Origin: Sphingopyxis sp. PAMC25046
GTDB taxonomy: Bacteria; Pseudomonadota; Alphaproteobacteria; Sphingomonadales; Sphingomonadaceae
DNA length: 64,000 nt
Direction of reading: 5' to 3'
Assembly (NCBI RefSeq): GCF_004795895.1
Contig: NZ_CP039250.1
Coordinates: 682,001 to 746,000, forward strand
Position 1 is the first letter of the stretch. Each line of letters begins with the position of its first letter. Both the position numbers and the translations under genes were made by a program. The notes beneath the pieces were generated by a model. That model was not told the DNA's origin. It saw nothing but the letters and a program-made list of their open reading frames with translations, and did no database searches. Shown piece after piece: positions 1 to 10,643 of the stretch.

Positions 1-42
1 TGTCGGGGGCCGTCGCCGACTATCACGGAAGGTAGGGGTGCC

Positions 43-354
43 ATGAAGCGCGTTCTTTTGCCGGTGCTCGCACTGGCGCTGTCGCTCGCAGGCTGCGCGA
101 CCCCCGAAACGCGGCTGCGCACGGGGCTCCAGAATGCCGGCCTGTCGAAGGCGATGTCGGCGTGCATGGCCGAACGCATGGTCGACCGCCTCTCGCTGCT
201 CCAGCTGAGGCGCCTGTCGGCGCTCGGCAGCCTCAAGGACAAGCATGTCGCCGACCTGACGCTCGACCAATTTTTCCGCAAGGTGCGCGCGCTCAAGGAC
301 CCCGAAATATTGACCGTCTCGACGAGTTCGGCGGCGGTCTGCGCGCTGCGCTGA
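43..354 (+). CDS. small lipoprotein of unknown function
   Basis: The 103-residue product begins with a short basic n-region, a Leu/Ala-rich core and a lipobox LAGC, so Cys18 should be lipidated and the protein held in the periplasm or outer membrane. The rest is helical with two further cysteines (residues 41 and 101) that could form a disulfide. I recognise no domain. A purine-rich stretch (GGAAGGTAGGGG) precedes the ATG. It converges on the M23 peptidase gene, the two stops lying 3 bases apart. The lipoprotein assignment is seen in the sequence; any function is unknown. Confidence 0.75.
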   Translation: MKRVLLPVLALALSLAGCATPETRLRTGLQNAGLSKAMSACMAERMVDRLSLLQLRRLSALGSLKDKHVADLTLDQFFRKVRALKDPEILTVSTSSAAVCALR

Positions 355-357
355 CAG

Positions 358-1485
358 TCATTCGCCGGGGAAGCGGACGACGAGGTTCGGCGGAGGCAAG
401 CTGTCGCGCACGGTTTTGGGCGCGTTCGCCGCGGGCCATTTTTCGCCGCGCCCGAAGGCCTCGATCGAGGGATATTGCCCCAGGCTGACGAGCGAGGACA
501 GGACATAAGGCTGTCCCTCGGCGCCGAGGATCGCCGCGCGGTCGGCGAGGTGGAAATGCAGGTGTGGCGCACTCGCCTGGCCGGTAAAGCCGAGGAAGCC
601 GACGACCTCCCCCGCCTTGACGCGATCCCCGACGGCGACCGGCGCGCCCTGTTTCAGATGTTCGTAGGTGGCGATGCGTCCGCCGCCGATGTCGAGCATG
701 ACGTAGTTTCCGCTGGCGTCCGCGATCGATGGATTCGCCCTGCCCGACCGCGTCGCGGGGTCCGGCACATCGTCGCGCAGCGCGACAACGGTTCCATCGG
801 CGACCGCGAGTACCTCGGCGCCGTAGCCATAGTGGTTCGCCGGATTGTCGGCGTCGCCCGATGACAGCTTTCCGTTAGCATCGACCTTCATCCAGTCGAT
901 CGCAAAGCGGCCGGGCAGGGTCGCCGATCCTTCGGTGGCATAGAAGACGCGGCGGTGGCCGCGCTCCATGCCGGGGTCGTAGACCGCTACCCACGGCCCG
1001 CCGCGCAGCGGCGGCGACAGGCGGGAGAGGGCGGTCGTGTCCGGCGTCGCCGCGCCGCCTGAAAGCGTAAAGCTGGCCCCGTCGCCGCCGATCTTGCCGA
1101 GCGTGAAGCCGTGCGAGATCGACCGGGGCGCGGAGGCGGCCGCGACCGGCGCGTTGATATAAAGCACCGCGCGGCGGCCCGGCGGAATGATTCGCGTATC
1201 GGCCTCGGCTGGCCCGACGAGCCCGGTCGCCTTGGCGAGCTCGTCGTCGGCATAGCTTTTGAGTGGGGCGCCCGTGTCGTCGGCGATCGAAAGCCGGTCC
1301 AGCCGAAGCGGCAAGCTGGAAAAATTGGTGAGGTGCAGCTCGTAAACGAGCTGATCCGCCGCGCCGACGCGGAGGATATGCGGGGCTTCGGGAATCGCGA
1401 TGTCGAGCGCCTGGTTCACCTGCGCCTTCGCCGGGCTGGCGCCGGCGAACGTCAACAATGCAAAAACAAGAAGCTTTATCCGCAT
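358..1485 (-). CDS. exported M23 family metallopeptidase
   Basis: This 375-residue protein has a signal peptide (about residues 1-21, ending AKA) and an N-terminal region of about 160 residues without a recognised fold. A LytM/M23 domain follows from about residue 165 to 335. The C-terminal signature HLHFH (308-312) is intact. The usual HxGxD first motif is replaced by the HYGYGAEVLAVADG type, where His177 and Asp197 (RFAIDW) probably supply the metal ligands, as in related M23 branches. It would cut peptide cross-links of peptidoglycan or act as a regulator. I chose the ATG at 1485 because AGGGAG lies 6 bases upstream and the signal peptide follows directly; an ATG at 1500 is the alternative. 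Confidence 0.88.
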   Translation of the reverse strand: MRIKLLVFALLTFAGASPAKAQVNQALDIAIPEAPHILRVGAADQLVYELHLTNFSSLPLRLDRLSIADDTGAPLKSYADDELAKATGLVGPAEADTRIIPPGRRAVLYINAPVAAASAPRSISHGFTLGKIGGDGASFTLSGGAATPDTTALSRLSPPLRGGPWVAVYDPGMERGHRRVFYATEGSATLPGRFAIDWMKVDANGKLSSGDADNPANHYGYGAEVLAVADGTVVALRDDVPDPATRSGRANPSIADASGNYVMLDIGGGRIATYEHLKQGAPVAVGDRVKAGEVVGFLGFTGQASAPHLHFHLADRAAILGAEGQPYVLSSLVSLGQYPSIEAFGRGEKWPAANAPKTVRDSLPPPNLVVRFPGE

Positions 1486-1688
1486 CTTCGGCTCCCTCAT
1501 TCCGATCCTCGAGTCCACCCGACTATCAGCCCGGGCGCGGGACGTCACCCGGAAGACGGACCGGCTGGCCGCAAGCCTTAGCCGCACACAAGAATATCTG
1601 CGGTTTCCGGGGGTGGCGTTGCGGGCGAACTTGTGCTTAGGCGGCCCCGATCCTCTCCCTTACAGAGTCGAAAGGCCCGGTAGACCTC

Positions 1689-2897
<1,209 letters not shown>

Positions 2898-2906
2898 TAG
2901 AAATTG

Positions 2907-3048
2907 CCTCTCCCCTTGGGGGAGAGGCAGCGAGACTTGGCGGCTTGCCGCCTAGTCGCAGCGGTGAGGGCGGCGACGTCCGGACCCTCACCAAGTCCGA
3001 CTAGGTCCTGCGGACCAAGTCTTCCTATCCTCTCCCCAAGGGGAGAGG
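2907..3048. repeat. nested palindromic intergenic element
   Basis: The 231-base gap between sucC and etfB is mostly filled by nested inverted repeats. The outer arms, at 2907-2927 and 3029-3048, are each also self-complementary (CCTCTCC...GGAGAGG). The inner arms are matching blocks around ACTTGG, CCTAGTCG and GGTGAGGG, mirrored as CCCTCACC, CGACTAGG and CCAAGT. The RNA would fold into a long cruciform-like stem. This looks like a mobile palindromic element, not a simple terminator, though it may attenuate read-through from sucC. Confidence 0.8.
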
Positions 3049-3128
3049 AATGAGGGACTGCTGGTTGACGTTTACGTAAACGCCAATTATGGCGCAGTGC
3101 ACAATTTACTGAGAGGAGCTTTGAGCCC

Positions 3129-3878
3129 ATGAAAATCCTCGTCCCCGTAAAGCGGGTGCTCGATTACAACGTGAAGCCGCGGGTGAAAGCCGACGGCACC
3201 GGCGTCGACCTCGCCAATGTGAAGATGTCGATGAACCCGTTCGACGAAATCTCGGTCGAAGAAGCGATCCGGCTGAAGGAAAAGGGCGTCGCGACCGAAG
3301 TCGTCGCCGTCTCCGTCGGCCCGGCGAAGGCGCAGGAAACGCTGCGCACCGCACTCGCGATGGGCGCCGACCGCGCGATCCTCGTCCAGACCGACGATGC
3401 CGTCGAGCCGCTGGCGCTCGCGAAAATCTTCAAAGCCATCGCCGACGCCGAACAGCCGGGTCTGGTGATCCTCGGCAAGCAGGCGATCGACGACGACAAC
3501 AACCAGACCGGCCAGATGCTTGCCGCGCTGACCGGCTGGGCGCAGGGCACCTTCGCCAGCGCGGTGAACGTCGAGGGCGACAGCGTCAATGTGACGCGCG
3601 AAGTCGACGGCGGCCTCGAGACGGTGAAGCTGAAGCTTCCCGCGATCGTCACCACAGACCTTCGCCTGAACGAGCCGCGCTATGCGTCGCTGCCGAACAT
3701 CATGAAGGCGAAGTCGAAGCCGCTCGATACCAAGTCGCCCGCCGACTACGGCGTCGACACCGCGCCGCGCGTCAAGACGGTCAAGGTTTCGGAACCGCCC
3801 GTCCGCTCGGCCGGCGTCAAGGTCGCCGATGTCGATGAACTGGTTGCCAAGCTGAAGGCGATGGGAGTGCATTCATGA
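3129..3878 (+). CDS. etfB: electron transfer flavoprotein, beta subunit
   Basis: The 249-residue protein matches EtfB: it starts [19 protein letters not shown] and has the family stretch [19 protein letters not shown] near residues 36-55. With EtfA it forms the FAD- and AMP-containing heterodimer that takes electrons from acyl-CoA dehydrogenases and passes them to ETF-ubiquinone oxidoreductase. The upstream GAGAGGAG provides the ribosome site. The stop overlaps the etfA start by 4 bases (ATGA), so the two subunits are translationally coupled. Confidence 0.97.
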   Translation: MKILVPVKRVLDYNVKPRVKADGTGVDLANVKMSMNPFDEISVEEAIRLKEKGVATEVVAVSVGPAKAQETLRTALAMGADRAILVQTDDAVEPLALAKIFKAIADAEQPGLVILGKQAIDDDNNQTGQMLAALTGWAQGTFASAVNVEGDSVNVTREVDGGLETVKLKLPAIVTTDLRLNEPRYASLPNIMKAKSKPLDTKSPADYGVDTAPRVKTVKVSEPPVRSAGVKVADVDELVAKLKAMGVHS

Positions 3879-4804
3879 AAACGCTCGTTTGGGTCGAACA
3901 TGACGGCAGCGCCGTCAAGGATGCCACGCTCGCCGCGGTGACCGCCGCCGCGAAGCTTGGCGAAGTCCATCTGCTCGTCGCCGGTGAAGGCGTCGATGGC
4001 GTAGCAAAGGCCGCGTCGGAAATCGCCGGTGTCGGCAAGGTGCATGTCGCCGATGGTGCCGCCTTCGGTCACAACCTGCCCGAAAATGTCGCGCCGCTCG
4101 TTGCCGAACTGATGGCGAGCCACGACGCGTTCGTCGCACCTGCTACCACGACGGGCAAGAATATCGCACCGCGCGTCGCCGCGTTGCTCGACGTGATGCA
4201 GATTTCGGAAATCCTGTCGGTCGAGGGACCCAAGACCTTCACCCGCCCGATCTATGCCGGCAACGCGATCGCGACCGTCGAATCGTCGGACGCGAAGCTC
4301 GTCCTCACCGTCCGCGGCACCGCCTTTGAAAAGGCCGCCACCTCGGGTGGTTCGGGTGCGGTCGAAGCCGTCTCGGCGGGCGGCGACGCCGGCATCTCGA
4401 GCTTTGTCGGCGCCGAAATCGCCAAGCAGGATCGTCCCGAGTTGACCTCGGCGAAGATCATCGTGTCGGGCGGCCGTGCGCTGGGTTCGAGCGAGAAGTA
4501 TGAGGAAGTCATCGTTCCGCTCGCCGACAAGCTCGGCGCCGCGCTCGGCGCCAGCCGCGCCGCGGTCGATGCGGGCTACGTACCCAACGACTATCAGGTC
4601 GGCCAGACCGGCAAGATCGTCGCGCCGGAAGTCTATTTCGCGATCGGCATTTCGGGCGCGATCCAGCACCTTGCGGGCATGAAGGATTCGAAGACGATCG
4701 TCGCGATCAACAAGGACGAAGACGCGCCGATCTTTCAGGTCGCCGACCTCGGCCTCGTCGCTGACCTGTTCAGCGCCGTGCCCGAACTGACCGGCAAGAT
4801 CTAA
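3875..4804 (+). CDS. etfA: electron transfer flavoprotein, alpha subunit
   Basis: This 309-residue EtfA has the N-terminal nucleotide-fold domain and the C-terminal FAD-binding domain. The latter is visible as [16 protein letters not shown] (about 198-213), [26 protein letters not shown] and the [20 protein letters not shown] stretch near the end. It binds the FAD of the heterodimer and contacts client dehydrogenases. It overlaps etfB by 4 bases and is followed 12 bases later by a DUF389 gene, probably in the same transcript. Confidence 0.97.
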   Translation: MKTLVWVEHDGSAVKDATLAAVTAAAKLGEVHLLVAGEGVDGVAKAASEIAGVGKVHVADGAAFGHNLPENVAPLVAELMASHDAFVAPATTTGKNIAPRVAALLDVMQISEILSVEGPKTFTRPIYAGNAIATVESSDAKLVLTVRGTAFEKAATSGGSGAVEAVSAGGDAGISSFVGAEIAKQDRPELTSAKIIVSGGRALGSSEKYEEVIVPLADKLGAALGASRAAVDAGYVPNDYQVGQTGKIVAPEVYFAIGISGAIQHLAGMKDSKTIVAINKDEDAPIFQVADLGLVADLFSAVPELTGKI

Positions 4805-4816
4805 ACGTCCGCCCAT

Positions 4817-6175
4817 ATGGCCGGCAATCATCCCGGGGTGCCCGGACTGGGCGACGCACCGTTCAACGCGGGTGGTCGCCGGTCCGCGCGCCCGGGCGCC
4901 GGGCGCGAGGTCGACGACGACGACAATGGCATCGGCGACGACGATGTCCACGGCCGCGCGCTCGTCCTCGCGAGCGTCGCGCGCGATGCGCGGCTCAATC
5001 AGAAATTCCTGCTGCTGATCACGCTGTCGGCGGCGATCGCCACATTGGGCCTGCTTCAGGGATCGGCGGCAGTCGTCATCGGCGCGATGCTCGTGTCGCC
5101 GCTGCTCGGTCCGATCATGGGCGTCGGCTTCGGGCTCGCGACGCTCGAAAGCAATCTGATCAAACGCTCGCTGATCACCATGGCGGCGGGGATGGCGGTT
5201 GCAGTGATCGTCGCGATGCTGATCATCTGGCTGTCGCCGATCAACGACGTCACCCCCGAACTCCGCGCACGGACGCAGCCGACATTGCTCGACCTCGGCG
5301 TCGCGGTGGTCGGCGGCATCGCCGGCGTTTATGCGATCATGCGCAAGCTGTCGGGGGTGATGGTCGGCGTGGCGATTGCTACCGCGCTCGTCCCGCCGCT
5401 CTCGACGATCGGCTTCGGCCTTGCGACCGGGCGTTTCGATTTCGCGCTCGGTTCGGCGCTGCTCTTCCTCACCAACACGCTTGCCATCGCCTTCGCCGCG
5501 ACGATCGTCGCGCGCGTCAATCGCTTCGGGCCGTCGCTGACCGCGCAGCATACGATGATGCAGGTCGCGGGGATCGTCGTGACGCTAGGTATCCTCTCGA
5601 TCCCGCTTGCGCTTTCGCTCAATGCCATCGTCCGCGAGATCGGCGCGCGCAATGCGGTGCAAACCGAACTCGACCGGTTGCTCGACCCCAGCGACCGCGT
5701 CGACAGCCTCAATGTGCGGATGGAAGGCGACGATGTATCGGTCGACGGTGTCGTACTGGTCGACCAATATGCCGCGCAGCTCAATCCCGCTCTGGCGCGG
5801 CAGGTACAACGCAAGCTCAAGCGGTCGGTGCGGGTGAATATCGTCCAGCTCCGGCAGCAGACCAACGCCGCGGCGCAGGTCGAAGAGCAGCTCAATCGCC
5901 GCGTCACGACGCTCGAACAGCGCGAGGGCGACAGCCGCAACATCATTGCCGGGCTCACCGTCGGCGAGCTGGTGCCGCGCGAGCGGGTGCTGGTCGATGC
6001 GCAGGCGCGCCGCGTCGTCGTGCAGCGCGACCGCGAGGCGGAGGGCGAACAGGTCGCCGCCGCGATCGACCGCATCATGGCGTCGGTGCAGGCGAACCAT
6101 CCGCAATGGCTGATCCAGAACGGCGCGCTGACGGTGGCGGAAGCACCCGCTGCGGAAGAGGCCGCGGCCGAATAG
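4817..6175 (+). CDS. DUF389 (TIGR00341-type) membrane protein
   Basis: The 452-residue protein has an acidic N-terminal tail (about residues 1-50), a block of about six membrane helices (about 55-275) with the DUF389 signatures GSAAVVIGAMLVSPLLGPIM and ATALVPPLSTIGFGLA, and a soluble C-terminal region of about 170 residues, partly coiled. The family is widespread but its function is not established; transport or stress roles have been suggested. It directly follows etfA. The ATG lacks an obvious Shine-Dalgarno sequence, so the N-terminus may be shorter. Confidence 0.85.
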   Translation: MAGNHPGVPGLGDAPFNAGGRRSARPGAGREVDDDDNGIGDDDVHGRALVLASVARDARLNQKFLLLITLSAAIATLGLLQGSAAVVIGAMLVSPLLGPIMGVGFGLATLESNLIKRSLITMAAGMAVAVIVAMLIIWLSPINDVTPELRARTQPTLLDLGVAVVGGIAGVYAIMRKLSGVMVGVAIATALVPPLSTIGFGLATGRFDFALGSALLFLTNTLAIAFAATIVARVNRFGPSLTAQHTMMQVAGIVVTLGILSIPLALSLNAIVREIGARNAVQTELDRLLDPSDRVDSLNVRMEGDDVSVDGVVLVDQYAAQLNPALARQVQRKLKRSVRVNIVQLRQQTNAAAQVEEQLNRRVTTLEQREGDSRNIIAGLTVGELVPRERVLVDAQARRVVVQRDREAEGEQVAAAIDRIMASVQANHPQWLIQNGALTVAEAPAAEEAAAE

Positions 6176-6267
6176 CCTTTCGCAGACCTATTCGAGTTGA
6201 TCTGTGGCACTCAATCCCGTGGGATAGGCGCCGATCCTTGGCGAATGTCGGAAAAGGGGGAGGCGAT

Positions 6268-7548
6268 ATGCACGGCAAGCGACTGGCATTGGCGATGATG
6301 TTGGCGTGCGCCGGTTTTGGCGCGATCGCCAAACCGGCGCAGGCAATGGTTTCTGCGGCCGAAAGCGTCAAAATCGACAAGGCGCGGATCGATGCCGCGA
6401 TCGAGGCGATGATCGCCGACGGCCGCGCCGCCGGCACCTCGGCGCTGATCTGGCAGGACGGTCGGGAGGTCTATTTCGGCGCGGCGGGCATGGCCGACCG
6501 CCAAGCGAAGCGCCCGATGCGCCGCGACACGATCGCCCAAATCTATTCGATGACCAAGCCGGTTACCGGCGTCGCCCTGATGCAGCTTTGGGAGGCGGGC
6601 AAGTTCCGGCTCGACGATCCGCTGGCGAAATATCTGCCCGAATATACGAATATGCGTGTCTATGCGGGTAAGGATGCGGCGGGCCAGCCGCGCTACCTCC
6701 CCGACGAGCGGCCGATCAGCGTGCGCGATATCCTGCGCCACACCGCGGGCTTCGCCTATGGCGCCGGACCGACGCCCGCGCACGACGCCTATGTCGCCGC
6801 TGATCCGCTCGCGCTGACTGTCCCGCTTGCCGAGACGAGCCGGCGCCTCGCGACGGTGCCGCTGCTCTATCAACCGGGGAGGCAGTGGGAATATAGTATC
6901 GCGGTCGACGTGCAGGCGGCGCTTGTGGAGAAGCTGTCGGGCCAGCCCTTCGCCGATTATGTCCGCACGCATATCTTCGAACCGCTCGGGATGGCCGAGA
7001 CCGCGTGGCGCCAGCCCGACGCGCGACTGGCGCGCTTCGCGGCGATGAATGTGAAGCAGGACGGCAAGCTGGTTCAGCAGCCGGCGGCGGAAGCGCAGAA
7101 GCTCAATTTCGAAGATCACGCGCTGACACCGGGCGGCTTCGGCCTTGCCTCGACCCTCGACGATTATTCGCGTTTCGCGCGGATGCTGCTGAACAAGGGC
7201 AGCCTCGACGGCGTGCGCATCCTCAAACCCTCGACGGTCGAGTTGATGGCGACCGACCAGCTCGACCCCGCTATCACGGAGCGCGCGTGGCTTCCCGGCA
7301 AGGGTGCGGTCGGCTTCGGCGTCGACTTTGCTGTACGCAAGTCGCCGCCGCAAACCGCTGAGGAAAATCGCGGCGCGGTCGGCGAGTTTTTCTGGGACGG
7401 CATGGCCTCGACGCTCTTCTGGGTCGATCCGGCGAACCGCCTGACCGCCGTCTTCTTCGTCCAGACCATCCCCTATGATGGCACGCTGCACCGCGATTTC
7501 CGCGCGGCGGTTTACGGGCCAGACTATAAAGGGCCGGCAGGCGACTAG
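6268..7548 (+). CDS. exported serine hydrolase, class C beta-lactamase fold
   Basis: The 426-residue protein has a signal peptide (about 1-26, ending AQA) and a penicillin-binding/beta-lactamase-like domain. The nucleophile motif SxxK is S94-M-T-K97, the second motif Tyr-Ser is at 209-210 (WEYSIAVD), and the family HTAGF occurs near residue 155. Members include esterases, D-aminopeptidases and EstB-type lipases, so beta-lactam hydrolysis should not be assumed. I chose the ATG at 6268 because GGGGGAGG lies just upstream and the signal peptide begins there; a longer in-frame start would add 54 residues that overlap the DUF389 gene. Confidence 0.88.
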   Translation: MHGKRLALAMMLACAGFGAIAKPAQAMVSAAESVKIDKARIDAAIEAMIADGRAAGTSALIWQDGREVYFGAAGMADRQAKRPMRRDTIAQIYSMTKPVTGVALMQLWEAGKFRLDDPLAKYLPEYTNMRVYAGKDAAGQPRYLPDERPISVRDILRHTAGFAYGAGPTPAHDAYVAADPLALTVPLAETSRRLATVPLLYQPGRQWEYSIAVDVQAALVEKLSGQPFADYVRTHIFEPLGMAETAWRQPDARLARFAAMNVKQDGKLVQQPAAEAQKLNFEDHALTPGGFGLASTLDDYSRFARMLLNKGSLDGVRILKPSTVELMATDQLDPAITERAWLPGKGAVGFGVDFAVRKSPPQTAEENRGAVGEFFWDGMASTLFWVDPANRLTAVFFVQTIPYDGTLHRDFRAAVYGPDYKGPAGD

Positions 7549-7720
7549 ACTGTCATATGTCGGTCATGGACAGGCGCTTGAGCGGGTTCGAGGAATTTCC
7601 GATGTCGCAACCTGACAAACGCGCCCTGCTTGCCGGCTGACTGTCCTTTCGATCCGTGCGATAATCCGGCTTCCCAACCACAGAGGGGCGGCACTGACCG
7701 CTGTCCCGCCCGCACAGACT

Positions 7721-8026
7721 TCACCGTTTCCGTACGAACTCGGCGCGCAGCACCAGCCCCTTGATCCCCGCGTGGCGGCAATCGATTTCCTGCGCGTCGC
7801 CGGTCAGTCGGATCGATTTGATGACAGTCCCGACCTTCAACGTCTGCCCCGCGCCTTTAACGTTGAGGTCCTTAACCAAAACGACCGAATCGCCGTCGGC
7901 TAGCAGGTTGCCAACCGCGTCGCGCACTTCGGGGGCGGCCGCTTCGGCTGCGTTGCGCGCGGCAACATCGCTCACCGACAGCCACTCGCCGCTCGCTTCG
8001 TCATAGACATAATCGTCGTCGGCCAT
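7721..8026 (-). CDS. PhnA/YjdM-like protein lacking the zinc ribbon
   Basis: The 101-residue product ends with the complete PhnA (YjdM) C-terminal domain, readable as VGNLLADGDSVVLVKDL, VKGAGQTLKVGTVIKSIRL and IDCRHAGIKGLVLRAEFV. In the E. coli protein this is preceded by a CxxC...CxxC zinc ribbon; here that part is replaced by about 35 residues without paired cysteines (ADDDYVYDEASGEWL). The family was named from the phosphonate region but its role is unclear. It starts 7 bases after the exported methyltransferase stops, so both are likely co-transcribed. Confidence 0.85.
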   Translation of the reverse strand: MADDDYVYDEASGEWLSVSDVAARNAAEAAAPEVRDAVGNLLADGDSVVLVKDLNVKGAGQTLKVGTVIKSIRLTGDAQEIDCRHAGIKGLVLRAEFVRKR

Positions 8027-8033
8027 GGTTTTC

Positions 8034-8780
8034 CTATTTGGGTTTGCGAAAGCGCAGCGCGAACTGGTCGGTCTTGCCGCGGATTTCCTTGTCGAAGACA
8101 TTGGCGGTACGCGGATCGTCGGGGCGGCGATAGAGGTCGTTTTCGGCTTCGAGTTTGAACCCCGCGCCGGTCAGCGCTGCGACGACCGCATCCTTGTCGA
8201 TCCGGTGCAGGCTGTCGGACAAGGACGTGCCGCTGCCATCGGCGGCGCTATGGTCGACGACGACCAGCGTGCCGCCGGGTTTGAGCGCCGCGAACAAGGC
8301 TGCGCTCGCCCTGGCGCCGGTGCCTTCGGGGAAGGGCTTCAGATAAAGGTCGTGGAAATTCTGCACGGTGATGATCGTGTCGAGCGGCTCGGGAAAGGCG
8401 GGCGCCGCGAATGGCCCCGCGACGGCATCGACATTGGCGTAAGCCGCGTCCACAGCGGCCTGGTCGTCGCCATATTGTTTCTTGAAGGCGATGAATTCGG
8501 CGGGCTGGAAGCCATAGACCTTGCCCGCCGGGCCGACGGCAGCGGCGAGCAGGCGCGTGACATAGCCCCCGCCCATGACGAAATCGCCGACCTTTTCGCC
8601 CGGCGCAATCTGCGCAAAGGCGAGCAGGTCGGCGGGTTTGCGCGCGGCGTCGCGCTCGCGGTCGGCGGCGGGGCGCGCGGGGTCGTCGAGCGCGGCCTTG
8701 TAGCTGACGGTGCTTTCCTTGGCGGCGAGTGGGGTCGCCGAAATGGCGAGTAGGACGGCGAGGGCAAGCGGACGGATCAT
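8034..8780 (-). CDS. exported SAM-dependent methyltransferase-like protein
   Basis: The 248-residue protein begins with a signal peptide (MIRPLALAVLLAISATPLAA) and continues into a class I methyltransferase fold. The SAM-binding loop region reads KVGDFVMGGGYVTRLLAAAVG (about 75-95), with a GTLVVVDHS strand near residue 180. Periplasmic methyltransferase-like proteins of this kind are common in sphingomonads; the substrate is unknown and SAM is not expected in the periplasm, so activity is uncertain. AGGGAG precedes the ATG at 8780. It is the first gene of a two-gene unit with the PhnA-like gene. Confidence 0.82.
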   Translation of the reverse strand: MIRPLALAVLLAISATPLAAKESTVSYKAALDDPARPAADRERDAARKPADLLAFAQIAPGEKVGDFVMGGGYVTRLLAAAVGPAGKVYGFQPAEFIAFKKQYGDDQAAVDAAYANVDAVAGPFAAPAFPEPLDTIITVQNFHDLYLKPFPEGTGARASAALFAALKPGGTLVVVDHSAADGSGTSLSDSLHRIDKDAVVAALTGAGFKLEAENDLYRRPDDPRTANVFDKEIRGKTDQFALRFRKPK

Positions 8781-8903
8781 GGCATCGACTCCCTTTGGTG
8801 TATCGCGTGAGCATAACAGCATCGCGCCGCCTTCGCCCGATTATTTGCATCTCGCTAATTTGATGATAGGTTTTTCTGTGAAACTAAAAATCGGGAGACG
8901 GAC

Positions 8904-10643
8904 ATGCATGATCTGGTGATTCGCGGCGGCACCGTCGTCGATGGTTCGGGCGGCGCGCCCTTCGTCGCCGATGTTGCGGTCGATGGCGACCGCATCGTCG
9001 CGGTGGGCAAGAATCTTGGGCTCGCGCGCGAAGAAATCGACGCCAGCGGCAAGATCGTCACACCCGGCTTCGTCGACGTACATACCCATTATGACGGGCA
9101 GGCGACGTGGGACGCCGAAATGGCGCCGTCGAGCTGGCACGGCGTCACCACGGTCGTGATGGGCAATTGCGGCGTGGGCTTTGCGCCCGCCAAGCCCGAT
9201 CGCCACGACTGGCTGATTTCGCTGATGGAAGGCGTCGAGGACATCCCCGGCACCGCGCTCGCCGAGGGCATGTCGTGGGATTGGGAGACGTTTCCCGAAT
9301 ATATGGACGCGCTCGAAAAGCTGCCGCGCACGGTCGACGTCGCGTGCCACGTCCCGCACGGCGCGGTGCGCGCCTATGTGCTCGGCGACCGCGAAAAGCC
9401 CGGCGCGATCCCGACCGAGGCGGACATCGCCGAAATGTCGCGCATCGTCGAGGAAGGCGTGCGTGCCGGCGCGCTCGGTTTCTCGACCAGCCGCACCGTC
9501 CTCCACAAGTCGGTCGACGGCGAACTTGTTCCCGGCACGACCGCGACCGCCGAGGAGCTGATTGCGATCGGCCGCGCGATGGGGCGCGTCGGTTACGGCG
9601 TGTTCGAAATGGCGAGCGACCTCAAGCGCGAGTGGAACGAATTTCAGTGGATGGGCGATTTGAGCCGCGAAACCGGGCTGCCGGTGACCTTTGCCGCGCT
9701 CCAGTCGATTGCCAAGGAATTGCCGCTCGAAGAGCAGATCGAGGAGATGCGGCGCCAGAATGCGAGCGGCGCGAACATCGTCGCGCAGATCGCGCTGCGC
9801 GGCAACGGCGTGATCATGGCGTGGCAGGGCACCGTCCACCCGTTCCGCTTCAAGCCCGCGTGGGAAGAGATCATCGACCTGCCGTGGGACGCGCAGCTCG
9901 CGAAGCTCAAAGACCCCGCCTTCAAGAAACGCATGATCGAAGAGGAGAATGTCTGGCCCGAAAGCGACATCATCGATTTTCTGAAGATCGTCGCGCTGGG
10001 CTGGCCGGTCCAGTTCGAAATGGACCCCGACTTCAATTACGAGCCGAAGATGGACGAAAGCATCATGGCGCGCGCGGCCTCCGCTGGGGTTTCGCCAGCC
10101 GAATATGCGTATGACCTGCTGATGAAGGACGACGGCAAGGGCTTCATCTACTTCCCCATCCTCAACTACCGCGACGGCAACCTCAATTTCCTCGAGGATC
10201 TGCAGGCGGCCGACGACACGGTGAACAGCCTGTCCGATGGCGGCGCGCATTGCGGGACGATCTGCGACGCCGCATCGCCGACCTTCATGCTCCAGCATTG
10301 GGTGCGCGACCGGGCCGGCAAGCGCATCGCGCTCGAACATGCGGTGAAGCGCCAGTGCCGCGACACCGCGATCCTCTATGGCCTCGAAGATCGCGGCGTG
10401 CTCGCGCCGGGCTATCTCGCCGATTTGAACGTGATCGACATGGATGCGATCAAGCTCGGCAAGCCCTGGCTCGCCTTCGATCTGCCCGCGGGTGGCAAGC
10501 GCCTGCTGCAAAAGGCCGACGGTTATGTCGCGACGGTGAAGTCCGGGGTCGTGACCTTCAGGGACGGCCAAATGCAGGGGCCGACGCCGGGCGGCGTGAT
10601 ACGCGGCCCGCAACGCGTCGAAATGGCGATGGCCGCGGAGTGA
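8904..10643 (+). CDS. amidohydrolase family protein, D-aminoacylase-like
   Basis: The 579-residue protein belongs to the amidohydrolase-3 / N-acyl-D-amino-acid deacylase group. It opens with the composite beta-sandwich strand [16 protein letters not shown], then the metal motif [11 protein letters not shown] (His60, His62) and the core [16 protein letters not shown]. The C-terminal part has [13 protein letters not shown] and the closing sandwich ADLNVID. The exact substrate cannot be read from sequence. CGGGAG lies 7 bases before the ATG. The stop shares its last base with the start of the next gene (TGATG), so the following reductase is translationally coupled. Confidence 0.9.
   Translation: MHDLVIRGGTVVDGSGGAPFVADVAVDGDRIVAVGKNLGLAREEIDASGKIVTPGFVDVHTHYDGQATWDAEMAPSSWHGVTTVVMGNCGVGFAPAKPDRHDWLISLMEGVEDIPGTALAEGMSWDWETFPEYMDALEKLPRTVDVACHVPHGAVRAYVLGDREKPGAIPTEADIAEMSRIVEEGVRAGALGFSTSRTVLHKSVDGELVPGTTATAEELIAIGRAMGRVGYGVFEMASDLKREWNEFQWMGDLSRETGLPVTFAALQSIAKELPLEEQIEEMRRQNASGANIVAQIALRGNGVIMAWQGTVHPFRFKPAWEEIIDLPWDAQLAKLKDPAFKKRMIEEENVWPESDIIDFLKIVALGWPVQFEMDPDFNYEPKMDESIMARAASAGVSPAEYAYDLLMKDDGKGFIYFPILNYRDGNLNFLEDLQAADDTVNSLSDGGAHCGTICDAASPTFMLQHWVRDRAGKRIALEHAVKRQCRDTAILYGLEDRGVLAPGYLADLNVIDMDAIKLGKPWLAFDLPAGGKRLLQKADGYVATVKSGVVTFRDGQMQGPTPGGVIRGPQRVEMAMAAE

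Noticed and set aside
3746..5551. Long minus-strand open frame opposite etfBA
   Set aside because: Antisense shadow; rich in Arg, Asp and Gln with no recognisable fold.
7549..7720. Possible small gene or tRNA in the gap after the serine hydrolase
   Set aside because: A GGGTTCGA sequence near 7579 resembles a T-loop, but no acceptor stem, anticodon arm or gene-like frame with a ribosome site can be built around it.
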